In this document: positions 8,113 to 16,637 of the stretch, in pieces
Position numbering within the stretch: position 1 is the first letter of the stretch
Layout: the number at the start of each line of letters is the position of its first letter
Notes under the pieces: generated by a model
What the model was told of the DNA's origin: nothing
Database searches by the model: none
The model's input: the letters and a program-made list of their open reading frames with translations, nothing else
Program-made: the position numbers and the translations under genes
Assembly (NCBI RefSeq): GCF_009720385.1
Contig: NZ_WARX01000001.1
Location: forward strand, 992,001 to 1,056,000
Source: Catellatospora vulcania
GTDB lineage: Bacteria; Actinomycetota; Actinomycetes; Mycobacteriales; Micromonosporaceae
Direction of reading: 5' to 3'
Length of the DNA stretch: 64,000 nucleotides

Positions 8113-9033
8113 CTAGGCCGGAGTCCACCCTCTCGGCGTTGTCCACGGCTCGGCCTTGCCGCAGCCCACCGGCGATGGATCCGGGGCGTTCTTGCGATCC
8201 ATGGCGTAGAGCACGACCCTGCCCGCCGGGTCCACCCAGCACGTGGTGCCGACGACGCCGAGGTCGAACGCGTCCCGCCGGTCGATCTCGCGCCCCTGCT
8301 CGTCGTAGCTGATGAGCAGACCCTTGCGGGCGGCGAGGTGGCCGTCGCTGAGCACCGCGAAGGTGCCGTCGGCCAGCCGGGCCGTGCTGCGGTGGCCCTC
8401 CCCGTCGTCGAGGACCACCTTGGTGACGCGGCGGTGGACGAATCCGGCGATCGCCGTCTGCCCGCCCCACGGGTCGCTGGAGCCCGCGGACTCACCGGAG
8501 ACCGGCCCGGGCAGCCACTGCGGTGCGTTGCGGAAGCTCATGCTGCTGCTCCACTCGTCCGTCGGCGGGATGGTCGGCTCCATGGTGCAGAAGATCACCG
8601 TCTGCTCCAGCCGGTAGACGACGATCGCCCGGTCCTCGCGTTCGGCGTAGTTCACCAGGCTCGGGCGAGCCCCCTCGGGCCAGGCGAAGGTCGGCTCCTC
8701 CGCCGGGCGGTCGACGTTGTGCACGTGCACGTGCTGCCAGGCGTGGGTCAGGCACAGGTTGCCGGTCTTGCGGACCATCGGCGACAGCGCGCTGTCGCCG
8801 AGTGCGACGATCTCGGGCTGCGGTTGCTCGTCGCCGGGACCGCCGGTCCACATGACGACCGCCGTGGCGCAGGCCGCCGTGGCCAGACCCGCGCCCAGCA
8901 CCCGCAGCGCACGTCCGCGCCCGTAGGCCGGACGGGCCGACGAGAAGAGGCCGTCGAGGATCCGGCGCCGCATGCGGGCCTGCCGGGCCGCGGGCATGTC
9001 CCGCTCGGGCGGCAACTGGTCGAGGTGGGTCAT
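8113..9033 (-). CDS. Single-pass membrane protein coupled to an ECF sigma factor
   Basis: A 306-residue protein. A cytoplasmic N terminus (THLDQLPPERDMPAARQARM) is followed by one membrane helix near residues 43-62 (RVLGAGLATAACATAVVMW), then a large outer domain with several cysteines (NLCLTH, IFCTM, TTCWVD, VGCGKA). Its ATG overlaps the TGA of the sigma gene by one base (TGATG), so translation is coupled. Position and topology suggest an anti-sigma or sensor partner, but the short N terminus has no ZAS-type HxxxCxxC motif, so this is inference. Confidence 0.65.
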   Translation of the reverse strand: MTHLDQLPPERDMPAARQARMRRRILDGLFSSARPAYGRGRALRVLGAGLATAACATAVVMWTGGPGDEQPQPEIVALGDSALSPMVRKTGNLCLTHAWQHVHVHNVDRPAEEPTFAWPEGARPSLVNYAEREDRAIVVYRLEQTVIFCTMEPTIPPTDEWSSSMSFRNAPQWLPGPVSGESAGSSDPWGGQTAIAGFVHRRVTKVVLDDGEGHRSTARLADGTFAVLSDGHLAARKGLLISYDEQGREIDRRDAFDLGVVGTTCWVDPAGRVVLYAMDRKNAPDPSPVGCGKAEPWTTPRGWTPA

Positions 9034-9626
9034 CACGCCTCCTGCGTCTCGTGGGGCACCGGCGCCGCGGCGTCGCCGAGGGACCGGGACAGGCGGGACC
9101 GGGCGCGGCTGACCCGCGCGCGTACCGACGCCTCGGTGATGCCGAGCAGCGCAGCCGCATCGGCATAGGACACGGACGACCACACGCACAGCGCCAGGGC
9201 CTCGCGTTCGGCCCGGGGCAGGCGGCGGGCCGCGTGCAGCACCGCGCGCATGCGCCGCTCGTCGTCGACCTGCCCGGCCACGCGGTCGGCGAGGTCGGCG
9301 GCGTCCCGGTCGGGCGGCAGCCGCAGCACGGCGGCCAGCCAGCGCCGGGCCGAGCGCCGCTCGTCGCGTACGACGTTGGTCGCCACGGTCAGCAGCCATG
9401 GCAGGGCCGAGCCGTCGACCAGCCGGATGTCGGATCGCCTGCGCCACGCGGTGAGGAACACGGCCTGGGTCGCGTCCTCGGCCGTGCTCCACGAGGCGGA
9501 CAGCCGGAAGCAGTGGTTGTACACCGCCTTCACGTGCCGGTCGAACAGCAGCCCGAACGCCGCCTCGTCGCCGTCGGCGGCGTCGGCCCACAACTGCCCG
9601 TCGCTGCGCTGCATGATGGTCGTCAC
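9033..9626 (-). CDS. ECF-type RNA polymerase sigma factor (SigE-like)
   Basis: A 197-residue protein. Sigma region 2 is clear (AAFGLLFDRHVKAVYNHCFR, WSTAEDATQAVFLTAWRR), and region 4 follows (LPRAEREALALCVWSSVSYA, ALLGITEASVRARVSRAR). This is the size and architecture of SigE/SigL-type extracytoplasmic-function factors. The GTG at 9626 is used; an internal ATG at 9614 is also possible. The next gene starts on its stop codon and encodes a membrane protein, the usual sigma/regulator pair order. Confidence 0.88.
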   Translation of the reverse strand: MTTIMQRSDGQLWADAADGDEAAFGLLFDRHVKAVYNHCFRLSASWSTAEDATQAVFLTAWRRRSDIRLVDGSALPWLLTVATNVVRDERRSARRWLAAVLRLPPDRDAADLADRVAGQVDDERRMRAVLHAARRLPRAEREALALCVWSSVSYADAAALLGITEASVRARVSRARSRLSRSLGDAAAPVPHETQEA

Positions 9627-9755
9627 GCCTACCTATGGCCGGCCGGCCGCTTGCTGTTGCACGGAATCCGGCGGACCCGTGCGGCAGGCTTCCGGGTGCA
9701 CGCGGACCCGGCCGGCCACCCGTTCTGCCTCGTCTGTTGGTGACCCGCCCTGGGC

Positions 9756-10757
9756 TCAGGTCGGGATGCGGCAGACCGCGCTGACCGGGGCCATCGGGCG
9801 CACCCGGCGGCCCAGCGCGCCCAGCAGCGAGTCCTCGACGTGGAAGTCGCGCACCCGCAACCGGTAGCGCACCAGCTCCTCCGAGGTGGGGCAGAGCACC
9901 CGCGCCGCGATGTCGTCGTTGTCGATGTACCGGACGCCGCCGCGCTCCTGCAGGATCACCGTGTTGACGTCGTCGGTGCTGATCACGTGCCCGCGCACCT
10001 CTTCGGGCACCCCGGCCTGGGTGGTCACGGTGGTGACCGTCATCGGCAGCACCGGCGTCAGCACCACGGGCACCGCCGCGATCAGCAGCACGACCGCGAT
10101 GCCCGGCTGGGCCAGCGCCGCCGCGGGCAGCACCAGCCACCGCGGCAGCGGCCCGCTCACGCCGAGCGCCAGCACCGGCGGCACCACCAGCAGCGCCACC
10201 GCGAACAGCTCCCCGGCGCGCCAGGCCTGCAGCACTGTCGGTGCGATCAGCCAGCCGTATCCGGCCAGCGCCACCGCGATCGTCGCCGCCCAGCGCCAGC
10301 GTGGCCACTCCACCGCCGCCAGCTCCCGCTGGAACACCGCGACCGCAGCCACGACCAGCAACGGCAGGTAGAGGATCTGCCAGGTGGCCAGCGCGATGGC
10401 GAACACGGCCGCCAGGAACCACGGCGGCGACATCGCGTACCAGCGCGCGAACAGCGGCCGCCGCCGCGGCCAGCCGGCGGTGCTCACCGCCAGCACCGCG
10501 CCGAGCGCGAACACCGCGACCAGCCCTGTGGTCACCAGCCGGGTCGCGGTGGTGAACAGCGCGGCCATCAGGTTGATCGGCCCGACGTTGGCGACCAGCA
10601 GCAGCGTCGTCTGCAGCTCCCCGCCCGCCTCGATCCACAGCCGCATCACCGAGAAGACGGCCGGCACACCGACGGCGACCGTCCAGAAGCCCTGGCCGGC
10701 GCGCCACGGGTTGCGCTTGCGGGGCGGCGGCGGCCCCGGCTCGCCGGCCACGGTCAT
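9756..10757 (-). CDS. Polytopic membrane protein coupled to a binding lipoprotein
   Basis: A 333-residue protein with about eight membrane helices (for example LFTTATRLVTTGLVAVFALG, PPWFLAAVFAIALATWQILY, IAVVLLIAAVPVVLTPVLPM). A soluble C-terminal domain of about 90 residues follows (TQAGVPEEVRGHVISTDDVN to VCRIPT). Its ATG overlaps the TGA of the upstream solute-binding lipoprotein gene by four bases. It is not an ABC permease: no EAA loop is seen. The pairing recalls the GlnH-GlnX sensing arrangement of mycobacteria, which works with PknG, but no PknG gene is visible and GlnX similarity is not established. Confidence 0.6.
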   Translation of the reverse strand: MTVAGEPGPPPPRKRNPWRAGQGFWTVAVGVPAVFSVMRLWIEAGGELQTTLLLVANVGPINLMAALFTTATRLVTTGLVAVFALGAVLAVSTAGWPRRRPLFARWYAMSPPWFLAAVFAIALATWQILYLPLLVVAAVAVFQRELAAVEWPRWRWAATIAVALAGYGWLIAPTVLQAWRAGELFAVALLVVPPVLALGVSGPLPRWLVLPAAALAQPGIAVVLLIAAVPVVLTPVLPMTVTTVTTQAGVPEEVRGHVISTDDVNTVILQERGGVRYIDNDDIAARVLCPTSEELVRYRLRVRDFHVEDSLLGALGRRVRPMAPVSAVCRIPT

Positions 10758-11689
10758 GGCTTCGGCGCCTTCTCGTCGTAGTCCACCAGGTCCGGAGCGT
10801 CGATGGGCGGCTGGGTGGTGTCGTCGCCGAGCCACGGCCCCAGCGTGCGCCGGTACGCCGCCAGCCATGGGCTGGTGGACGTCGTGCGGCCGGTGTCGTA
10901 GCTCTTGCGCAGGAAGAACGCCACCAGGTCGCGCAGCTCCGGGTCCTGCTTGGACACCCCGACGCCGAGCCGCTCGTTCGCGCCGATCGGGACGTCGACG
11001 ATGAACAGGTCCTTCGGGTGCTCGGAGAGGTAGCCGGCGAGGATCGTCTCGTCGGTGGAGTACGCGTGCGACTTGCCCGACAGCAGGCGCTCCAGGCACT
11101 CGCGGTTGGTCGCCGCCGGGTACACCTTCAGCGCCCGGTCGGTGAACTGGCGCTCGCCGGTGGATCCGCCGACCACGCAGGTCTCCCGGCCGGGCTGGGC
11201 CAGGTCGTTGAGGTTGCGGATCTTGTCGCGGTCGGTGGTGCGGATCAGCAGTTCCTGCTTGGTGGCGAAGTACGGCCCGGCGAAGTCGATCTCCTTCTCC
11301 CGGTCGGGGGTCATCGAGTAGCTGGCCACCACCAGGTGCACCTGACCGGAGACGAGCGCGTTCTCGCGGTCCTCGGTCTGCAGCGGCACCCACTCGATGC
11401 GGCTGTCGCCCTTGAAGCCCAGCGACTCGGCGAGGTAGCGGGCGATCTCGATGTCGAAGCCCTCGAACCGCCCGTTCACGATCTGACCCATGAGCGGCTG
11501 GTCCTCGGCGACCCCGATCTTGATCTTCGGCTGCCCGTACACATCGGTCTTTTTGAACAGGTCGTCCACGGTCTTCGGCGCATTGCCCTTGGGCCCGCAG
11601 GCCGCGGCGCCCGCCAACAGCATCGTCAGCGTCACCGCGGTGGCGGTCAGCAGCGGCCGCCAGCGTGGCCGGCCAGAAGTCTCAGTCAT
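10754..11689 (-). CDS. Amino-acid-binding lipoprotein (SBP_bac_3 family)
   Basis: A 311-residue protein. A lipoprotein signal ends at Cys31 (LLAGAAAC). The type II periplasmic-binding fold has the signatures of glutamate/glutamine binders: IKIGVAEDQPLMG, GFDIEIARYLAESLG, VSGQVHLVVASYSMTPDREK, DFAGPYFATKQELLIR and CVVGGSTGERQF. It would bind a polar amino acid at the outer face of the membrane. No ABC permease or ATPase is adjacent; the only coupled gene encodes an unrelated membrane protein, so sensing rather than uptake is plausible. Confidence 0.85.
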   Translation of the reverse strand: MTETSGRPRWRPLLTATAVTLTMLLAGAAACGPKGNAPKTVDDLFKKTDVYGQPKIKIGVAEDQPLMGQIVNGRFEGFDIEIARYLAESLGFKGDSRIEWVPLQTEDRENALVSGQVHLVVASYSMTPDREKEIDFAGPYFATKQELLIRTTDRDKIRNLNDLAQPGRETCVVGGSTGERQFTDRALKVYPAATNRECLERLLSGKSHAYSTDETILAGYLSEHPKDLFIVDVPIGANERLGVGVSKQDPELRDLVAFFLRKSYDTGRTTSTSPWLAAYRRTLGPWLGDDTTQPPIDAPDLVDYDEKAPKP

Positions 11690-11826
11690 CGGCGGTCCTC
11701 AGGTAGTTGGACGGCGCCGGTCCAATGTAGTCGTCCGATTCCAGCCCGTGACCCCCGCCAATACAACGTTTAGATGAAGCACCCCACCTGACACGCCACG
11801 CACAACCCCGCCGAAGGCGCCCGTCC

Positions 11827-11890
11827 CGCTGTTTCGGGGGAACTGCACGAATCCGGGCCGCCAAACGCGCAGTTTCCCCGAAACTGCAAC
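11827..11890. repeat. Intergenic inverted repeat, GTTTCGGGG family, copy 1
   Basis: Arms 11827-11844 (GTTTCGGGGGAACTGCAC) and 11873-11890 pair over 18 positions with two mismatches and a 28-base loop. It lies 28 bases after the stop of the flavoprotein gene on the minus strand. A related repeat is at 43273-43331. Confidence 0.7.
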
Positions 11891-11918
11891 GGCGCGGGTG
11901 CGGGTGGGGGTAGGGGCG

Positions 11919-13112
11919 TCAGGCGCGGGCGAGGACGGCGGCGGCCACGGAGGCGAGCAGGCGGGGGGTGAGGAGGCCGTCGCCGAGGCCGAGGCCGACG
12001 AAGCCGTCGAAGACGTGGCGGTGGCGGGCGGCGGCGCGCAGGCCCGCGTCCACGACCCACGGCTGCGCGGTCAGCCGGGCGATCACGCCGGTGTGCCGCA
12101 GGTGGCGGCCCAGCCGGCGGCGTAGCGCGGCGATGTAGGCCTGCCCTGCGGCCGGACCGCCGGGCGTCACCGCGGCCTGCCCGGCCAATGACCCGGACAG
12201 CACCGCGTAGAAGATGCCCTCACCGGTGAACGGGTTGATCAGCGACAGCGCGTCCCCGGCCAGCAGCAGCCGCCCGTGCCCTGGCCGGGGCCGCCACGTC
12301 GACAGCGGCAGGTGATGCGCCCGTGCGTCGGCCACCTCGGTCGCACCGGTGTCGCCGAGCAGCGAGTGCATCCGCTCCAGCAGATGCGCCCGGCTCAGCG
12401 GGCCGCCCGACACCAGCTCGCCGTAGCCGACGTTGCGCCGCCCGTCGCCGATCGGGAACGACCAGGCGTAGGCGGGCCAGCGCTGCCCGGTCATCACGAT
12501 CCGCTGCTCCGGCCCGGCCTCGCCCGGGTCCCGCGGCACGACACCGGCCTGGCTGGTCGCCGACGGTCGAGACACCGGGTCGGGGGCGTAGGCGCGGATG
12601 GCCACGGCCAGCCGGTCCGGCGGGTTGCGGGGCAGGCCGAGCGCGCGGCGCACCGTCGAGTTCGCGCCGTCGGCCCCGATCACGACACGTGCGGCGAGGC
12701 CGTCACCGAGGTCGACGCCGTCCGCGCGCACCGCGATGGCGCGTACCGTGTGCTGCTCGAACGTGGCGCCGGCCCGCACCGCGGCGGCGACCAGGCGGGC
12801 GTCGAACACCGCGCGCGGGATGACGTACGCGGGTTCCGGCAGCTCGCCCGCCGCGTGCGCGCCGCCCGGCCCGGTCAGGCGCAGCGAGCGGATCGGCGTG
12901 AACCCGTCGGTCAGCCCGGTGACCCCGAGCCCGGCCAGCACGTCCAGGCCCTGCTGGGCGATGCCGTCGCCGCAGGCCTTGTCGCGGGGGAACAGCTCAC
13001 GGTCCAGCAGCAGCACGTCCGCCCCGGCCTGCGCGGCGGCGAGCGCGGCGGCTGACCCGGCCGGCCCGGCCCCGACGATCGCGACGTCGTACACGCCTCC
13101 AGCATCGGCCAT
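11919..13112 (-). CDS. Geranylgeranyl-reductase-family FAD-dependent oxidoreductase
   Basis: A 397-residue protein. An N-terminal Rossmann FAD motif (DVAIVGAGPAGSAAALAAA) is followed by the family mark FPRDKACGDGIAQQG, then GADGANSTVRRALG and the second FAD motif LLLAGDALSLINPFTGEGI. The family reduces isoprenoid double bonds, for example in menaquinone side chains (MenJ type) or archaeal-type lipids; menaquinone or another isoprenoid is the likely substrate here. The ATG at 13112 is chosen because the FAD motif begins about ten residues later. It is a single-gene unit, divergent from the SPFH gene. Confidence 0.85.
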   Translation of the reverse strand: MADAGGVYDVAIVGAGPAGSAAALAAAQAGADVLLLDRELFPRDKACGDGIAQQGLDVLAGLGVTGLTDGFTPIRSLRLTGPGGAHAAGELPEPAYVIPRAVFDARLVAAAVRAGATFEQHTVRAIAVRADGVDLGDGLAARVVIGADGANSTVRRALGLPRNPPDRLAVAIRAYAPDPVSRPSATSQAGVVPRDPGEAGPEQRIVMTGQRWPAYAWSFPIGDGRRNVGYGELVSGGPLSRAHLLERMHSLLGDTGATEVADARAHHLPLSTWRPRPGHGRLLLAGDALSLINPFTGEGIFYAVLSGSLAGQAAVTPGGPAAGQAYIAALRRRLGRHLRHTGVIARLTAQPWVVDAGLRAAARHRHVFDGFVGLGLGDGLLTPRLLASVAAAVLARA

Positions 13113-13143
13113 TGCCGCGCACACCGCCACGGGAGTCGAAAAT

Positions 13144-13160
13144 CCGTTGCCGGGCAACGG
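13144..13160. promoter_or_regulatory. Palindrome in the divergent promoter region
   Basis: CCGTTGCC-G-GGCAACGG is a perfect 8-bp-arm palindrome, 32 bases upstream of the flavoprotein ATG. The rest of the region (13113-13331) shows no gene. It could be an operator; the regulator is unknown. Confidence 0.4.
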
Positions 13161-13331
13161 GGTCCGTGATGAAGTGATCTCGCCCCGGCGGGCTCATAGC
13201 GGGTGTCTGCCAGACAAAGTGCACTGGAATCCGTCATTCCATGCTGACAGGCCTCTTTAGCCTGATACCCGTCCTAGCCATCGGACCCGCTCCGGGGCGA
13301 CCTCTTCCTTCCCTTCTCCCGAGGAATCGCC

Positions 13332-14177
13332 ATGGGCACCACCAAAGAGATCGTCATCAAGAACACCCACCGCGGCCTGCGCTACGTCGACGGCAGGCTC
13401 ACCGACGTGCTCGAGGCCGGACGCTACGAGCTGCCCGCAGCGTTCGGCCGCTTCGGCAAGCGCGGCCCGGTCGTCGAGGTGACCCTGGTGGACATGCGCG
13501 AGCGCGAGCTGACCCTCAAGGGGCAGGAGATCCTGACCTCGGACAAGGTCGCGCTGCGGGTGAGCATCCTGACCCACTTCAAGGTGGTCGACCCGGTGGC
13601 CGCGGTGGAGCGGGTGGACAGCTACACCGACCGCGTCTACAGCGACGTGCAGCTGGCGGCCCGCCGGTCGCTGGCGTCGATGACGCTGGAGGACATCCTC
13701 ACCAACCGCAACCAGCTGTCCGAGGACATCCTGCGCGACGTGCAGGGCGCCGCGGCCGGGTACGGCGTGGAGATCCTGCGGGCCGACGTGAAGGACATCG
13801 TCTTCCCCGGCAACCTGCAGGAGGTCATGAACCGGGTGCTGACCGCGCAGCGGCTCGCCGAGGCGCAGCTGGTCGACGCGCGCACCAAGGCCGAGAAGGA
13901 CGTGCTGGAGGCGCGCTCGCGCGCCGAGGCCGACCAGGTCACCGCGGCCGCCCGGCGCGACGCGACCCGGCTGGCCGCCGAGGCCGACGCCGCGGCCCAG
14001 CGCATCCGGGTCGAGGCCGAGGTCGAGGCGCTGCGCCGGCTCGCCGAGGCCGCGGCCGTGTACGCCGAGCACCCGGCGCTGCTGCGGCTGCGCGAGCTGG
14101 AGACGATGACCGCGCTCGGCGGCAACGCCGAGGCCCGCCTGTACATCGGCTTCGACAAGCACAGCACGCCGAACTGA
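13332..14177 (+). CDS. SPFH/Band 7 (slipin-like) protein
   Basis: A 281-residue protein. The SPFH core (about residues 5-170) shows IVIKNTHRGLRYVDGRL, GQEILTSDKVALRVSI, LDD-like VQLAARRSLASMTLEDILTNR and YGVEILRADVKDIVFPGNLQ. A long charged coiled coil follows (residues 175-250, AQRLAEAQLVDARTKAEKDV). No N-terminal membrane hairpin is seen, so it may attach peripherally. Family members form oligomeric membrane-microdomain scaffolds. It is followed by a convergent terminator and has no partner NfeD-type gene next to it. Confidence 0.85.
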   Translation: MGTTKEIVIKNTHRGLRYVDGRLTDVLEAGRYELPAAFGRFGKRGPVVEVTLVDMRERELTLKGQEILTSDKVALRVSILTHFKVVDPVAAVERVDSYTDRVYSDVQLAARRSLASMTLEDILTNRNQLSEDILRDVQGAAAGYGVEILRADVKDIVFPGNLQEVMNRVLTAQRLAEAQLVDARTKAEKDVLEARSRAEADQVTAAARRDATRLAAEADAAAQRIRVEAEVEALRRLAEAAAVYAEHPALLRLRELETMTALGGNAEARLYIGFDKHSTPN

Positions 14178-14187
14178 ACGATGCTCG

Positions 14188-14217
14188 CCGGGCGGGTCCA
14201 CATGGATCCGCCCGGCG
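14188..14217. terminator. Convergent terminator hairpin
   Basis: GCCGGGCGG (14188-14196) pairs with 14209-14217, extended by GTCC/GGAT with one G-T pair around loop ACAT. It sits between convergent stop codons at 14177 and 14219. Confidence 0.75.
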
Positions 14218-14218
14218 G

Positions 14219-14776
14219 CTATTCGGCCGAGCCGAATCCGGGCAGGCCGAGCTCGACCCGGACGGTGTCGACGAACCGCGACTCCGCGTCCCACATGGCC
14301 TCGTAGACGTCGGCCGGGATCCGGCCCGCGGCGTGGGTCGCCCGCGCCGCGGCGGCCCGGCGCACCGCTCTGGCCAGTTCACGGGCGTGCTCGACGACCG
14401 TGGCCGAACCGGCGATCAGCCGCACGCCGACATGCGCGGCGTCCATGCGCTGCCGGTATGCGGTGCCGTCCGCGTCCAGCAGCGGGATGAGGATCTCCTG
14501 CTGCTCCGCGTGCGGGACGATCTCGACCTGCGTGTGCGGGCTCTGCGTGTACGCGACGTATTCGCGCACCGCGGTGAGGTACGCCGCGTACGCCGTCCGG
14601 CGGGTGTCGGCCAGGTGCCGCCGGTCCTCCCGCCGGTGTCCCGCGGCCTGTGTCCGGCTCGCGACCCAGCCACCGGCGAGCACGCCGAGCAGCGGGCCCA
14701 GGGTGCTGAGCAGGATCGTCAACGGCTCCAAGGCGTCCGTCCCTTCAGTCCCCACCCACGATCGCAGCGCCGTCAA
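14219..14776 (-). CDS. Hypothetical membrane-anchored protein
   Basis: About 185 residues. One hydrophobic helix near the N terminus (LEPLTILLSTLGPLLGVLAG) is followed by a mostly helical, charged domain (EDRRHLADTRRTAYAAYLTA, YEAMWDAESRFVDTVRVELG). This design is common in small actinobacterial proteins of unknown function. The start is uncertain: the longest version begins with TTG at 14776, and a GTG 24 bases inside it would serve equally. No family is recognised. Confidence 0.55.
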   Translation of the reverse strand: MTALRSWVGTEGTDALEPLTILLSTLGPLLGVLAGGWVASRTQAAGHRREDRRHLADTRRTAYAAYLTAVREYVAYTQSPHTQVEIVPHAEQQEILIPLLDADGTAYRQRMDAAHVGVRLIAGSATVVEHARELARAVRRAAAARATHAAGRIPADVYEAMWDAESRFVDTVRVELGLPGFGSAE

Positions 14777-14886
14777 GGTGCCCGGCGGTGTACGGCGGCG
14801 GGCGCGTGTGCGACTCTCGGCGGCGACGCCGCGGCACGGGCCGCACCGGCCGCGGCCCGGAGCACACGGCAGGCAGGAGGCCGGCG

Positions 14887-15603
14887 ATGGCGCACGGGGA
14901 CGCGGAGACGGTGGTGGCGGTGCCGGCCGGGGAGCGGGCGCTGATCGCCTGGGGTTTCCCGATCGCGGGCATGGCCCTCGGCTGGCTGCTCAAGGCGGTC
15001 GCGGGCTGGATCGCCGGGTTGTCGTGGGCGCCGTTGCAGGGCCCGTTCAAGCTGATCGCGGAGATCCCCGAGCCGTGGGCCACCGTCGGCGCGCTCGTGC
15101 TCGGCCTGGTCGCCGGGCTGCTGCTGGTGCTCACCGCGATCGGCGAGCGGCTGACCGTGACGGTGCGCGACGACGTGGCCGTGCTGGCCCGGGTCGACGG
15201 GCCGTCCCGCACGGTCGCCCGCGCCGACGTGGCCGTGGTCTTCGCCGACGGCAAGCAGCTCGTGCTGCAGAACGCGGACGGCTGGGAGCACGCCCGGGAG
15301 GCCTCCGATCTGCGCACCGACGAGCTGCGGGCCGCGTTCACCGCGCACGGCTGGCCGTGGCGCACCGACGGCGACCCGCACGGCGAGCTGTTCCGGCTCT
15401 GGGTGCCCGACCTGCCGGGGCTGCCGGAGGGCGCGAACGCGCTGCTGGTGGCGCGGGCGAAGGCGCTGTCCAAACGCGAGGAGGCGGAGTCGGCGGTGCT
15501 GCGCGAGGAGCTGCGGCGTTTGGGCGTGCTGGTGCGCGAGGAGCAGCGCCGGCAGTACTGGCGGCTGGCCACGCCACCCGCCGCGGGCGGCCGCGTCGAT
15601 TAG
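14887..15603 (+). CDS. YqeB-like membrane protein with PH-type domain
   Basis: A 238-residue protein. Two membrane helices (about residues 18-38 and 60-82: WATVGALVLGLVAGLLLVLT) are followed by a beta-rich segment (LTVTVRDDVAVLARVDG, RADVAVVFADGKQLVLQN) resembling a PH-like domain, then a helical C terminus. This matches actinobacterial proteins annotated as YqeB. Their function is unknown. The ATG at 14887 follows CAGGAGG. Confidence 0.6.
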   Translation: MAHGDAETVVAVPAGERALIAWGFPIAGMALGWLLKAVAGWIAGLSWAPLQGPFKLIAEIPEPWATVGALVLGLVAGLLLVLTAIGERLTVTVRDDVAVLARVDGPSRTVARADVAVVFADGKQLVLQNADGWEHAREASDLRTDELRAAFTAHGWPWRTDGDPHGELFRLWVPDLPGLPEGANALLVARAKALSKREEAESAVLREELRRLGVLVREEQRRQYWRLATPPAAGGRVD

Positions 15604-15679
15604 CCGCCGGATCCGGCAACCGGAGCGCGCTGCCGAGCGTCGATCGAGTGACATGCATCGCCGACTCGGGGGAGTTCTT

Positions 15680-16561
15680 GTGAAGCGCAAGTTGACCAGG
15701 TTCGCGGCCGGGCTGCTCGCTGTGCCGGTGCTCGTCCTCGCCGGGTGCGCGCGGGCTCCCGAGCCCGCCCTGGCGGTGCCGATGGTCGGCGAGGCGACCG
15801 CACCTGCCGACGCCGAGGCGCTGCTCGCCCAGTTCGCCGACTTCCCGGTGGAGCGCACGCCGCGGCCGATCCTGCTGTTCAGCGGCCGTGTGATGGAGTA
15901 CGGCTACACCTCCGGCGACGCGAAGATCGCCGTTTCGCTGGGGCGGCTGGCGCTGCGGGCGGAGCTGCCAGACAGCCCGGCGACGGTACGCGCCACCCTG
16001 CACGACGGCGCGTTCGAGCTGCCGGCGATCAGCGCGCGGCAGGCGTACGACATGCTCCTCGCTGTCGGCGATCCCAAGTCTGCGCCCGACGCCAACCCGG
16101 CGCCGCTGGCGATCACGAAGGTGACGCTCGGCGAAGCCGAGTTCTCCACCGACCGTGGCCTGCGCAAGCTGCCCGCGTGGCTGTTCACCGCGGCGGAGTC
16201 GTTCCAGCCGATCGCCGTCCTCGCGCTGGCCGACACCGCGTTCTGGCCGGCGGAGCGCATGAAGGGGGCGATGGGCCCGGCGGGTCTCGCCGCCGACGGG
16301 GTGACGCTGACCGTCCGCCTGACGACTCCGGGTCCGCCGTGTCCGGGCCGGCTGGCGAACCAGTACGAAGCCGAGGTGGTGGAGTCGGCCAAGGCGGCCC
16401 TGGTGCGGCTGCGGATCGTCGCCACGCCCCCGGCCGCCAGCCCAGGCACACCCGAAGGCTGCGCGCGGTTCGCAAAGCTGTACACCGAGGAGTTCACGGT
16501 GCGCCTGGCGCAGCCCTTGGGCAACCGGGTGCTGCTCCACACGTCCGAGCACCCGTCGTAG
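15680..16561 (+). CDS. Secreted lipoprotein of unknown function
   Basis: A 293-residue protein with a lipoprotein signal peptide whose lipobox LVLAGC places the lipidated cysteine at residue 23. The remainder is a globular, beta-rich outer domain with two cysteines near the C-terminal third (PPCPGRL, EGCARF). The GTG at 15680 is chosen since GGGGGAG precedes it and the signal peptide starts there. I do not recognise a family. Confidence 0.65.
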   Translation: MKRKLTRFAAGLLAVPVLVLAGCARAPEPALAVPMVGEATAPADAEALLAQFADFPVERTPRPILLFSGRVMEYGYTSGDAKIAVSLGRLALRAELPDSPATVRATLHDGAFELPAISARQAYDMLLAVGDPKSAPDANPAPLAITKVTLGEAEFSTDRGLRKLPAWLFTAAESFQPIAVLALADTAFWPAERMKGAMGPAGLAADGVTLTVRLTTPGPPCPGRLANQYEAEVVESAKAALVRLRIVATPPAASPGTPEGCARFAKLYTEEFTVRLAQPLGNRVLLHTSEHPS

Positions 16562-16637
16562 CGGCCACCGGAATCCGCTGGCGGCTCGGGTGTCGCGCCT
16601 GGCAGGCTGACCGCGATCGGGGCGGAAGGGGGCGGTC

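Noticed and set aside
8113-10707. 864-codon reading frame through the sigma factor and lipoprotein partner
   Set aside because: Only its last third is real (the membrane protein from 9033). The rest is an Arg/Ala/Gly-rich shadow of the sigma and membrane-protein genes in other frames.
10754-11689. Complete glutamate ABC importer
   Set aside because: Only the binding lipoprotein is present; the coupled membrane protein has no permease signature and no ATPase is near.
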